Shown here: piece by piece, positions 9,134 to 19,750 of the stretch
How positions within the stretch are numbered: position 1 is the first letter of the stretch
Layout: each line of letters begins with the position of its first letter
Assembly: GCA_029959195.1 (NCBI GenBank)
Contig: CP114124.1
Coordinates: 1,931,102-1,995,101 of the forward strand
Source: Dictyophora rubrovolvata
Taxonomy: Eukaryota; Basidiomycota; Agaricomycetes; Phallales; Phallaceae
Length of the DNA stretch: 64,000 nt
Direction: 5' to 3'
Translations under genes and position numbers: made by a program
Notes under the pieces: model-generated
Database searches by the model: none
Seen by the model: only the letters and a program-made list of their open reading frames with translations
What the model was told of the DNA's origin: nothing

Positions 9134-10632
9134 TCACCCCGCGAACTCCAGCTTCCGCGCAACGTTTCGTCCCCCATTCAATCCATCAACCATCGAAGGC
9201 TTCCGTTTCAATCGATTGCCGTCACCGCCGCTTTTAGAGGGGACAGCAGGTTTGGGCGAAAAGGCTGGGGAATTTGGATCTAGTTCCTCTAAAGGTATAG
9301 GTCTATTTGAATGTGCGTTCTTCGCCTTGGGTAGTTTCGAGGGGTGCGAAGGATACGGCGAGGCAAAGAAGTACGGATGCTGAAGAGCTTCTTTCGCACT
9401 GATTCGTTTTCTTGGTTCGTATATTAAAAATTGCGATAATAGTGCGACTGCCTCGTCTGAAGCTGCTGTGAATAAATCTCGCAGCTGAGGTTTTGGGAAT
9501 TGGCCGACAGGAACATAGTCCGGTAATTTTGTATGTCCCTATCGACATGGATGAGAACAACTTCTCGTTGACAAGGGGGTATGGTATGTTCATATACGTA
9601 CCCGCCATTCTTCTTCTGTTGGAGTTCCCAACGCTCGAAAAGTCGTTTTGAGCTGATCCATGTCGCTTTCACCTGGCAAGTAGGGAACCCGAAGCATAAG
9701 TTCAGCGAAAATGCAGCCGACAGACCACATATCAACAGCTGAACTATAATATCGACATCCAAATAATAATTCCGGAGGCCGGTACCATCTAACCCAAATT
9801 TAAGAAAAGGAAAATAACACGGCCCAAGCTTGGTAAATAGAACAAACCTTGTAATTACTTGACACGTCATTTTTTGACCTGGATCTGCGAAATCTCTAGC
9901 AAGACCAAAATCTGCTATTTTTAACTGCCCATCCGTCGCCACGAGTAAATTGTTAGGTTTAAGATCCTTTGAAAATTAATCAGTCTACAGAACGAAAACA
10001 AAACACCAAAGGTTTCATTGGCAATACCCGATGTAAAATGAAGTTCCTGTGGCAAAATTCGAGCCCGCGCAGGGTCATAGCAAGCCAACTCTTGATATCA
10101 GCTGGTAGAAACACGTTCGAGCGGTCCTTGATAATTAATTCCAAATCGGATTCCAAAAATTCAAGGACTAAATTAAGATTCTTCTTAGCGGAAAAAACGT
10201 CTAATAACTATGAGTAGTAAGAAGAAAGGGGGAGAGTAGAGTTTCGTCAACGAGCTGAGACAGCCGACAATAGGAAAGAAGGTAGCGGGATACCTCGATA
10301 ACATTCGGATGATGAACTTCACGGAGGTACTTGACTTCACGAATGGCCGACATATCTAATCCGTCCTTGAACTGTCCAACTTTAATTTTCTTAATGGCAA
10401 CTTGACGACTAGTCGCAAGCTCCTTTCCTGCCAACAGATCTTGTAAGGTCGTTCCTGGCACGCAAAACAAATATACCTCGGTAGACAACTGCATATGTAC
10501 CCTCTCCTACTTTCGCGAGTTTTTGCCTAGTTCAGACGCGTCGACATGCTCCCTGATTTTGGAAAAAAAAAGAGATTGCATGACTTACCATCGTCCTTGC
10601 ACTACACTATTAGCCCGTTCAACGACGTCCAT
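9134..10632 (-). CDS. KIN28: CDK7/Kin28, TFIIH cyclin-dependent kinase
   Basis: A multi-exon gene on the minus strand. Exon 1 (10589-10632) starts [13 protein letters not shown]; exons 2 (10477-10526) and 3 (10294-10427) give the glycine loop [15 protein letters not shown] and the VAIKKIKVG lysine. Later exons give [13 protein letters not shown]-type catalytic loop ([10 protein letters not shown] across an intron), [11 protein letters not shown], the activation loop KMTCQVITR followed by [10 protein letters not shown], then [20 protein letters not shown] and a basic tail ending RKLEFAG. KPNNLL and the T-x-x-V(I)-T-R loop are the CDK7 type, not Cdc28. Known role: with cyclin H and Mat1 it phosphorylates the RNA polymerase II CTD as part of TFIIH and in many eukaryotes acts as CDK-activating kinase. 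The activation-loop threonine is present. Its 3' end has been duplicated at 4575-4918. Confidence 0.92.
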
Positions 10633-10860
10633 TAATACTATCTGCGGATGCGTTATTCCATTATTTGCACTATATTCTGACTATAAATGACTTACCAAGA
10701 CCCTTAAAAATATTACGAAAATCCCGCAAGAACGCGGTACCAAGTGTGGAAGTAATCTAGTGATATCACTAGAGAGAGTTTACATTGAGCGCTTAAATCA
10801 TCCACAATTAAGCGTCCGCGCTTGTCCCAGCCTTTTCGAATTTCACACATACGTTTGGAC
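10633..10860. promoter_or_regulatory. Divergent promoter, CDK7 and COX23
   Basis: Only 228 bp separate the start codons of CDK7 (minus) and COX23 (plus), so both promoters must lie here. No clear TATA box is seen. An inverted pair AGTGATATCACT lies at about 10757-10768. Confidence 0.6.
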
Positions 10861-11376
10861 ATGAGCTCCGGACCAGAAATTCCGTCTCCTGAAAACTATG
10901 TCCCAGTGGACTATAAGGATGTTTTAAGAGTAAGGGTTCTTTTACTTCAATCCTTTTACAATAAACCTTAATAAACCCGCGCAGGACAAAACTGTAACAA
11001 AATGGACAGAGTAGGTAAAAAAACCAGTGAATTGTTCCAGGTCGTCTGAATAACGTGAATTTTTTTCTTCGAAAGTCCTTGCGACCATTCCTCCAAGGTA
11101 ACGTCACTCAAGTCTCCAAGCTTCAACATTTGCGAGCTAACAACTAACCAAACTTCATACCAATCAAACAGGCCTCAATGAAATGCCTGAACCGCAACAA
11201 CTACGATCGAGAAAAATGTTTAGAATACTTCAGAGCATACAGAGAATGCAAAGCAGCTTGGGTGAGTTTTTTGTTTCTTTTATCTTTATTCGCTTTTTTG
11301 TATCGTTCTGTGCCGAGCAAATGTAATTCAGCTGGAACAACGAAGAGAGGATCGACGAGCGGGAAAAGCAGTTTGA
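10861..11376 (+). CDS. COX23: COX23, twin CX9C mitochondrial protein
   Basis: Five small exons (10861-10929, 10985-11010, 11076-11097, 11172-11261, 11332-11376) give 83 residues. The family pattern is complete: DKTVTKWTDPC, then a twin CX9C motif (DPCDHSSKASMKC and KCLEYFRAYREC), then LEQRREDRRAGK. Each CX9C pair is spaced exactly nine residues. Known role: Cox23 (CHCHD7 kin) is imported into the mitochondrial intermembrane space by Mia40 oxidative folding and is needed for cytochrome oxidase assembly and copper handling. Exons 2 and 3 are only 26 and 22 nt, so automatic gene finders may miss it. It is divergent from CDK7. Confidence 0.9.
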
Positions 11377-11447
11377 TCGAAATCTTACAAAAAATCATTT
11401 GTTTTGAAATATAGTTTGTAATGAATTAAAAAAAGAAAACAATCGAT

Positions 11448-11533
11448 GCCCCCTGGCCGACTTGAACGACCGACCTCGTCATTGCAAGACTACCTGTACT
11501 AGTGACGCGCTACTACCACTGAGCTAAGAGGGC
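11448..11533 (-). tRNA. tRNA-Thr(AGU) with 14-nt intron
   Basis: Reading the minus strand, GCCCTCT pairs with AGGGGGC as the acceptor stem. The anticodon stem is CGTCA/TGACG and the loop CTAGTA...A has anticodon AGT. A 14-nt insert (CAGGTAGTCTTGCA) sits one base 3' of the anticodon, the standard nuclear intron site. The T-loop is GTTCAAGTC. A run of T follows the 3' end, a Pol III terminator. Confidence 0.92.
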
Positions 11534-11629
11534 GATAAGAAGCGAGCTCCAATTTAGACACCTAGCGGAGCTGGCTCTCTGATCTCAAAAAAAAAATAAA
11601 GTAAAGATTTGAGAATTAAAAAAATGTCT

Positions 11630-11701
11630 GCCCCCTGGCCGATTTGAACGACCGACCTCGTCATTACTAGTGACGCGCTACTACCACTGAGCTAAGAGGG
11701 C
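11630..11701 (-). tRNA. tRNA-Thr(AGU), intronless
   Basis: 72 nt, nearly identical to the tRNA at 11448-11533 but with a plain seven-base anticodon loop CTAGTAA. The T-loop is GTTCAAATC. A T7 run follows on the minus strand. The two genes are a tandem pair about 96 bp apart with similar 3' trailers. Confidence 0.94.
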
Positions 11702-11990
11702 CATGCACCAAGCGCTATTATTACGTCCTACGACCTTAAAAATTTCAAGTTCACAGCAAAAATACGCAAAGGCAAAAACGGTAGATAGATTATTGTAAAA
11801 AAAACGAGCAAACAAAGAAAAACAATCCAGAAATAAACAACAGGATATTTTGATACTACAATGCACATATTATTATAAGATATATATATCACCACTACCA
11901 TCATCAATTTTTGGGATGCAATCGATATGTAAGGAAAAAAAAAGTTGAGGGAAGAAAATGGGGATATATGTATATGAAGCTTTTGTCCTT
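11702..11990. other. Spacer, tRNA-Thr to nucleoporin 3' end
   Basis: AT-rich, with the nucleoporin 3' untranslated region. No gene seen. Confidence 0.4.
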
Positions 11991-14900
11991 CTATGGTTTG
12001 TCTTCACCGCAACAAGCGCACTTGGAACTGTGTATCGCATCACACATCAGTAATAATACCAAAAAAAAAACCAACAACAAAGACAAACTTACTCAGTATC
12101 TTTATTGGGAACGAAACACATGCTACATGTCCAGCCCGCCGAAACAGGAGCTTTCATACCAGCAGCTGCGAAATCAAAACCCTTGGCCTCGGTCTTTGAC
12201 GGTGGAACGGTCAAATAAGAAGCAGGAGCAGTTGACGATTGCTTTTCTGCTCCCGTACCAAAAGCTAATGTTGATGACACAACTTTCTTGTCAAATTTAA
12301 AAGTTGGTAACGAAGTTTCGGGCACTCCCAACGCCGCCGCACAAGCGGACTGATCACGTGTCCCACTCACGGTAGTCGTAACATTGAAATTGAATACAGG
12401 CAACTCCGTCTCCTTGACTGAAATAACATTCCACTTGATAACTTCAATATCGTCAGTTTTTGTCTTTATGCTAGAGAGAGCGGGTCCAGAACTTGAAGGC
12501 AGCTTCGGAAAGGTGGCTGTTGGTAACGTGGGTTTTGATGAGCCAGCACCAAATGAGAACGATTTGTCCCCAAAAGTAGACGTAGCAACAGAGGTTTGAC
12601 CGAAAGTAAAACCATTTGTGCCCGTCGTCGTCGTTGTCGTTGTCGCAGCTGCGTTCGCCACAGGCTTTTCGGGGACCGGAACCGTAAACACAGAAAACGG
12701 TGACGATCTCGACATCTTCCCAAGCAACGATTCACTCGGTACTTCGGAAGGTGATGTTGAAGGTACAACAAACTCAGAAGACTTTGGCGCTTTCGAGAAC
12801 AGACCAGCTGATGGAGCCGAACTAGCCACATCATCCACAGCCGTCGTCGTCGTCTCAGCAGCGACCGTAGAACCAGTATTAAAAAAGACCGGTACTGCTT
12901 TGCTCTCAGGCTGAGCAAATTTGGGCATAAAAAAGTTAGTGCTAGTCGTTTCTTCGCGTTTGCTAGTAGCATTTTCCTCTTCCGGTTGGAAGCTATTTCG
13001 AAGTGGAGAAGGCTCTTTTGGCGCAGTACCGAATCTACCAGGTCCTTTACTCAACGAAGTGGGATACAACGTCCGCGATGGTAAAGTCGATTTCGAAGGC
13101 GAAGGAGATCGTGGTGGCACAGGTTGCGTTGTTGGTATAGCACGATCCGAATCCGTCACCGGCTCAATAACTTCTGAAGGTCGCACAACCGGAGTGGAAT
13201 CAGAAACAGTTTCTTCGCTCATATCAATATCATTATCAACGTCTATAACTTCTACCAGTGTCGGTGTCGGTGTCGGTGTCGGTTTCTCAGGTTTAGCCTT
13301 CTTCGATGGAGGCTGCTGCTGCAAGTCCTCGTCGTCATTCGCTTCTTCTTCTTCGTCGTCGATCTCGATCACTTCCCGTTCCTCACGATCAGGTCGTTTG
13401 CTCGCCTTTTCTGGTGAAATATTTCCGTTTACTTCGGCGTGCATTCGCTTGGCTTGTTGAACCGACGCAGGTGCTGATTTCTCTATTGTCTCCAACGCTG
13501 TCGGTTTTTTAGGTGATACGGGTGGTGGTGGCGGACCTTCGGTGGATACAACTCGACGTGTAGGTCGAGGTGGTGGCGGACGTGCAGATTTGGCTGGCTA
13601 TAAAGAAAAAGAAACTTTGTTTTAGAACAAAAACACTTTTTATAATGAGTTAACTCACTCTTCGAGCCCGTTTCGTCGGTGGACGTGTATCATACGGGTT
13701 TACAAGTTCAGACGCTGCCAAAGTCTACAAAAAAAATACGACTCAACACTGAATAAACAAACAAATAAAACCGCAAAGCACACAGACCTTATCATCATTA
13801 TTAGGCTGACTAGCACTACTAACAATCTCCGCAAAAATCGCAAGAGCTTTAGCTTGACCGGCTTTCGCAACATCATGATTTCCAGCACCACCATTTGTCT
13901 TCACAGAAACTTCGGGTGTACTGCTACTACCACTATTGCTTTGATCTTGATTGCGGTGGATCGAGCTTGGACTTCCGGGGCTTGAACTGTCAGCGCGCAC
14001 GCTTTGGCGTAACGGGCTTGGTCGAGCGGGTGTTGAAGTAAATCGCGCCGCTGAAGTGCCAAATCGAAGAGATGTTGTCTGTGGTGCAGCGGATGACGAT
14101 GTCGACGTATTAGTACTACTGTTAACCCCGTTAGACAGTGTACTCCCGTTAACACCTTCCTGAGAGTGCGAATCCAAATCCAAATCCATAGCAGAGCTTT
14201 CATGAACGGTATATAATGCAGATGACGACGATAACGATGTTGACGGTGGTCCAGACGGTTGCGCAACTGACAAATACGATTCCTCGCCCACCCGTCGACG
14301 TTTTCCATCTCCAGCCACCGAACTACCACCACCACCGTTTTCCGCCACTCTAGAATCTCCAAAAGTTATTTTCCTCCGAGACGACGGCGCACCGAACGCT
14401 GGTGAGCGGTATCGAGGTTTAGCTGAACCACCACCTTGGAAAAACACGTTCCCATTGGGATTGCGTGTCAACATTCGTGCCGTCGTCGTCGATGATGATG
14501 ATGATGTGGATGATGATGAAGCAGGTTTTGTGGAGGTAGTTGTTGAGGTAATTAGAGTGGTTGTACTAGAAGAATCTGGTCGTGAAAATATAGCAGCAAA
14601 GTCGGTATTTGGAGTTGTAAATGTCGGCTTTAGTGGGATTGGTGAATTAGCCGTTGGGAACACAAATGGACTGCGAGTAAGAACACTAGGAGTCGTTTCT
14701 TGAGCAGGTGATGGTGATGAAGCCAAGCCTGAAAACAGAATACTATTATTAGCAGACCGAAGACTAGCGATGAGTAAAAGTAAAACACACCCTTGACAGA
14801 GCTCTGGATAAGCATGCTAAGCCCTAAAGCTTCAACATTTGTACATTCTCCCCCTCTGGGAAGAACGACATTATCTAAATAATCCGATACAGTCGCTAAC

Positions 14901-15587
14901 GGATCCTTATACTGCTGGCCCATTTGCATTTGCATGAGTGTGCTTGAAGGTGGCAACGGCGCCACGTAAGGAGATGACCGACGGAGGGACGATGACGCAG
15001 ACGCGGCAGAAGGACGTTGAAACTGATTCTGATTCTGATTCTGGTTATGGTTCTGAGAGATGTGTGTGCTATGATGACTATGACTTGGGAGTTGAAAACG
15101 GACCTGGCGCGGGATCGGAGAGACAAGTTGTCTAAGAACTTGATCCTCCGAGACTGTGCTAGAATTCATCGCTGATAGCGCATCATTGCTCTCTTCAGCA
15201 GAGGCCCCATCCTCATGAACATCCACCACGTCTTTCGTTCCATTCCGCCTATTATTCTGACTAGACTGTCCGTTTCCATTTTCCGGGGACTCTATCGAAT
15301 CCGAATCTTCATCGCTGCTGCTCGAAGAAGACGGTGAAGGATCGTGTTTCCAAAACATCAAAGCTTTCCAAATAGTGGGTTTCCATCCTCTCGATGCCGC
15401 CTAATAATTTTAGCAATTCCCCCAATTAAAAAAAAAAAAAAAGTCAGATAAATAAAATACACGCGCGAATTGTAGAAATCAAACCACTGACCAACTTCTC
15501 TTTTCTCCTGTCCTGATTATAAGGTGAGTTAACTCTTCTCTGGGTTCTGTGTTTTTCAGCAACTTCATTTCGACTCGAAGCGGGCAT
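11991..15587 (-). CDS. FG nucleoporin with C-terminal RanBP2 zinc finger (Nup1/Nup153 type)
   Basis: A large minus-strand gene. It starts MPASSRNEVAEKH (ATG at 15587); exon 2 begins AASRGWKPTIWKALMFW. Most of the rest is Ser/Thr/Pro-rich disordered sequence. Basic, proline-rich segments follow (RPPPPRPTRR), then a scattered set of FG-type motifs: LRFGTS, FTFGQTS, FSFGAGS, LAFGTG. The last exon (about 11991-12030) completes a zinc finger, GWTCSMCFVPNKD then SKCACCG, i.e. C-x2-C-x10-C-x2-C, the RanBP2 type that binds Ran. Known role of such proteins: nuclear-basket side of the pore, cargo and Ran handling. Introns lie near 12030-12090, 13600-13660, 13725-13790, 14728-14790 and 15410-15490. An upstream in-frame Met exists but MPASS is the more natural start. 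Exact orthology to Nup1 or Nup153 cannot be settled by eye. Confidence 0.8.
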
Positions 15588-16069
15588 TTCTTTATGGCTC
15601 GCGAGTGGCTCTCGGGAGGGGGGGGGGGGGTAAGGGGCGTGGCGTACAGGTGTGTGAGGGAGCGGAAGCAAAAAAAAAAGCGGACTTATACGTGTGTTTA
15701 CGTAATTTCACGAAAACAAAGGGGACAGTGAGGACAACAGATTTGAGTTAGACCTTCAATGGGGAGTAAACACAATTTTGGTCTTTGGTTTCATTTATAT
15801 TTATTGTTTTGACCCAAAGAAGATATAGGCCTGATATATAGCCCTTGTTCTAGGGCAATGATTGAGGACACGAAATGTGTCTTAGGAAATTGGTCCTTGT
15901 TTCGTCCAATTAGGTCAAGTCACCTTGAATGCACCACACCACTGAGGCTCGGATATATTGGGTTTCGCACCAATTTGGAAGGACGGCGATATTAAATACA
16001 GATTCGGACGGTAGTTAACAAAAATGGGCTTTGTTTTTGTGGGCATTAATAGCCTTGTTCTATGATGAC
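15588..16069. other. Nucleoporin promoter and intergenic
   Basis: Contains a G13 tract at about 15617-15629 just upstream of the nucleoporin start. No gene supported. Confidence 0.4.
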
Positions 16070-16883
16070 TCCGAGTTCTCCGTTTTGCTCGTGGCAACAC
16101 CATACTTTGCAGGATCTGTTCCGTGGTGTTTGTGATTTACCAAATTGAACCTAAAAATAAAAATAAAAAAACATTTTTCAATCAAGTGCCAGAATTATCA
16201 GCCTCGCAGCTTGCAGCACGTACATCGGCATGGCACCTTGTACAAAAAACTCAGAATAGAAACACTAAAGGAAAGAAGAGTAGTAACCCTACCAAACTTC
16301 AAAGCTGAAAAAGTAGAATTCCCAGCAGCCATAGTCTGAACCCACTCAGGCTGATCCGATTCACCATACAACGGTTTACCTTGACGAGCACGTTCCGAAA
16401 GCTCCGCAAGGTCCTTTGCCTCTTCGCGTGCGTTTTCTGACCAGCCCCAGAATCTAACTAAACAAAACACAACACCCGGTATAGTTTAAGTCACAGCTAA
16501 TACCGGAAGAATATGCCAATAAGACTTACACGACGAACGTTGGTAGGCAAGCAAAAAACCTCCAAGAAGACCTAAAGTAGTCCCCAAAATAAGCGGCCCT
16601 TTCAAGTGTCGTCGTCCCCGAACATGTGTAGGATCAACCCAATCTAAATCAATGAAAAATAAAACATCCAATTCTTTACACCTTGAAACGAAACCGAAAA
16701 CGAACCAAGGAAAAGGAGAGCACCGGGAAAAGCAGCAGTCGCACCAGCCATAACTGCATAATCAGATTTCCGAAAGTACCGTACTATCCGGGTGAAATGA
16801 GGGTCTTGATCTATTAAAGGATAAGGTGTTTTGATTTCTTTGGTTAGCATCGCTTTAAACGATGAGGTGGGTGTTGAAGGCAA
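16070..16883 (-). CDS. Mitochondrial complex I 21-kDa accessory subunit
   Basis: Minus-strand gene with at least five exons. The N-terminal exon gives KEIKTPYPLIDQDPHFTRIV and RKSDYAVMAGATAAFPGALL; the next give WVDPTHVRGR, GGFLLAYQRSS and FWGWSENAREEAKDLAELSE. A 13-nt exon (16224-16236) joins them to the last exon, FNLVNHKHHGTDPAKY, ending at a TAG at 16070-16072. This order matches the fungal NADH:ubiquinone oxidoreductase 21-kDa (NUXM-type) subunit. Known role: membrane-arm accessory subunit of respiratory complex I. Without the microexon the frame stops four codons after the junction, so the microexon is needed to reach the conserved C-terminus. Confidence 0.88.
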
Positions 16884-17103
16884 CCGCGGCGGGATTATGT
16901 CAGACCTCGACGACGGTATGCGCGCAGGGGGGGCGGTTGAAGACGTTCAAAGACCACGACTAATCTTTCCACGCTTTCTGTATGGTAAGGCCGAGAAAAA
17001 AATTGCCACGATTGCGATGAATGTCTGTTAGCTAGTACAAGCTAACTGTGCAATTGCCCAATACTCCCTATCAAGTAAGTCAATTTCGGACCACCATACA
17101 AGT
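16884..17103. promoter_or_regulatory. Complex I subunit promoter region
   Basis: Gene-free spacer between the complex I gene (minus) and tRNA-Pro (plus). A G-rich run near 16924 is the only feature of note. Confidence 0.35.
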
Positions 17104-17201
17104 GGCCTGGTGGTCTAGAGGTATGATTCCTTCTTAGGGTTAAATGACTTTCGAGTCACTGCCTATGGAGGAGGTCCCGGGTTCAATTCCCGGCTAGGCC
17201 C
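17104..17201 (+). tRNA. tRNA-Pro(AGG) with ~26-nt intron
   Basis: Acceptor GGCCTGG pairs with CTAGGCC. The anticodon stem is CCTTC/GGAGG; the loop TTAGGG...T has anticodon AGG, with an intron of about 26 nt after position 37. The T-arm is CCGGGTTCAATTCCCGG. A T-rich stretch CTTCTTTTTTT follows. Mature length is about 72 nt. Confidence 0.92.
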
Positions 17202-17271
17202 ACTTCTTTTTTTCATCCCCCCGCTCGTTGAAAGATTCTATTATTTTTTTACTGTACATACTATGTATTTT

Positions 17272-18759
17272 CTACAATCCAAAAGGATAAGTTTCCTCTT
17301 TTCCCGTCTGAACAACATCCCTCTTTTCTTTCACCTCCAAAGGCGTAACAGCACTTGTCTGATCAAACCATACATAAGCATCAAACTGTCTCGGTAAAAT
17401 AGCCTCAGAATAATGACTCCAAAGCTCCGTCCTCGGTCGATAAATAACCCCAATAAACCTCTCTTTTCGACTATTCAAAAGCAACCTATTAATCTCTTTA
17501 TTCGGATCGCGCAGATCGGCTACTCCGCGGGGGATACCCGACTCGTGGAAGATTCTTTCGTACGAGTCAGCGCGGGAGGGGAGAACGTTCATGACTTTCA
17601 TAGGAGCGTCCCATTCGTGTGCTGCTGCTACTGTACCGGTGTGCGTTCCGAATCCGATGAGAGTTGCCGCGTCTTGAAATTCTTCGCGACAGAGTTGACC
17701 GATGTTGAGCTCGTCGCGCTGAGTTCCCATACTAGTATACCGGGCATCCTAAAGAAAGAAAGAAAAAAACATGAGATTTCGAATAAAACACTAGAGGTGA
17801 GAGAGAGAAAGATCTCACCCCGATATGAGAATTATGGGCCCAAACGACGGCACGAGACGTAGGACCTTTATTCCTCAAAATATCAATCAACGTATCAAAA
17901 AAATGCGTATCCCTCAAATTCCAAGACTCAGCGGCCCCATAATACATCGCACGATAATACTTCTCCGCGTCGGTAACTAGCTTCGAATTCTGCTCTGCAT
18001 TAAAAAACTCTTCGCCATCGTGCATATCAGCAGCGTAACGTAAATGGTTCGACAAAAGATCGAGCTGGACACGGATAACTTCCTTTTCGCATTTGGCATA
18101 TCCGGCACTCAAGGATGCCATACCGTACAATGAAGGATCGTTAGCCCAGGGGGTAAGACATGCGTAGCGTTTTTTGGCGAGTTCAGCGCTTTCGGGGTCG
18201 ACTCGGGATAAGTAGTTGATAACGGCGCTCATGGAGGCGTTCATGTTGTACAGGTCTAGGCCGTGGAACACGCAACGGGCTTCAGGCTGACGTTCCGAGT
18301 TGTGTTGTCTTAGCCATGCGAAGAAATTAGAGACGTCAGTGTTTTGCCACATCCAGCTTGGAAATCTGGTGAACGGTTCCATTTCGTAGGTTATGGCTGT
18401 CGAGGGGTTCTTTTTTAGACGGACCCATCTGTCTATACACGCTGCATCTGGCCTTGAGAGAAAAAGTTTCAGCGAAACTCGGTTTAACCAGTCACTAGTC
18501 ACCAGTCATTGCACGCATGCACCGTGACTTACCAGTCAGCTTCAACAGCAACAATATTGAATCCAAAATTCTGAACGAGGCGTTTGGTTATAGCAGCTCT
18601 AGCACGATAAAACTCGGAAGTGCCATGACTCGCTTCTCCAAGCAACACAACTCGAGTATTATCAGAAATAAACCGGTCAAACTGTTGACCGAACGATTTA
18701 TCTTCGGGTTCTGGTAACGGAATCAACGTTTCACGGAGTAGATTTGAAAGTTGGGACAT
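17272..18759 (-). CDS. Erythromycin-esterase superfamily hydrolase
   Basis: Three exons on the minus strand. From [20 protein letters not shown] the protein continues [28 protein letters not shown], then (after an intron) a long helical middle, [11 protein letters not shown], an intron near 17750-17815, and ends [11 protein letters not shown]. The GEASHGTSE and AHN-HIGD motifs are those of the erythromycin-esterase family (Pfam PF05139), where conserved His and Glu residues serve catalysis. The substrate in fungi is not known; most relatives do not act on macrolides. No signal peptide is obvious. An upstream in-frame Met at 18957 would add 66 residues; MSQLSN at 18759 is preferred because the family motif begins soon after. 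Shared introns of ordinary size argue that this is a settled fungal gene. Confidence 0.85.
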
Positions 18760-19750
18760 GATGATGTTAATGAAGCGGTGCTGAGAATGACTCGGACGGG
18801 AGATTGAACTTGAAGTCTGGATTGTCCGATTTGATAACATGGTGCTCTGAGTAGTCCATGACGTCGAAATGGGTGTTTTGGAAGAACCGGTTGTTGCAGT
18901 GATGAAAGTTGTTGACTTTGGATTACATAGCATGCACGTGATAATCGAGTACCCCACGGATGGTCCTCAATTCGCAGGATGATATGTATTGCCGTATCCG
19001 ACAGTAACTCGATTATAGTAACCGTAACGATGCATACTATACTATGTATGTACGTATCCGTGCCTATCCGTGCCCGTGCCCGAACTGGTACGAATTCGCC
19101 GAGTCTTTATTTGTTCCTTTGACAATATGATTAGTAGTTTGCGTTTCAGGATCCATTGGCCATTGAGTATAGCCCAAGTATAGCCCAGCCTAACAAAATG
19201 TCAAATTCGGAATATCAAAAAAAAGAACTATACATACGTCAATGGAGACCTTCCCTTCCCTTCCCTTGAGCGCTCGTCTCATCTCAATTTTAAATGGAAC
19301 ATTCCGACGAGCAACTTGAAGAGCTATCCCAAGCTTTGAACGATGTTTACGAGATCTGTCCCTGACTACATAGATTGATAGAATAAAACACAAGATTTAA
19401 TCGGGACTGGGTTGATCTGACATCTGACCATGCCCTTGACTGCAATTGAGTGAAGATCTCAGGCTTTATCAACCCTAGGCGCCAGTGGAAGGCGTTTGTT
19501 GGTTGTGTTTCGACAGCGACGCAACAGCCATCAATAAATTAACATTAAACACTTCTATCCAAGAGAAAAAATGATCTATTACGATCCCCGATTCAATAAA
19601 TAGTTTCAATTTTCTTTTTTCCTTTTTTTTCGCACGTCACAACGGCCGTCCCTCATAACAACTTGCCATCTTTCTCTCTCCTCTCCTCTCAGTTTCACTT
19701 TACTTTACTCTCTTTTCAAACACTACACTACACTACACTACACTACTGCA
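18760..19750. promoter_or_regulatory. Divergent intergenic region with (CACTA)n leader
   Basis: About 1 kb between the esterase (minus) and the membrane-protein gene (plus). The stretch before 19750 is pyrimidine-rich (CT blocks 19610-19720), as in many fungal promoters. A pentanucleotide array (CACTA)x4-5 lies at about 19725-19746 just before the ATG at 19751. CCCTT repeats lie at 19251-19266. Confidence 0.5.

Noticed and set aside
12381-14703. Several long plus-strand frames opposite the nucleoporin
   Set aside because: Ser/Val/Gly-rich shadows of repetitive Ser/Thr/Pro codons; the minus strand has FG motifs, splice sites and a zinc finger.
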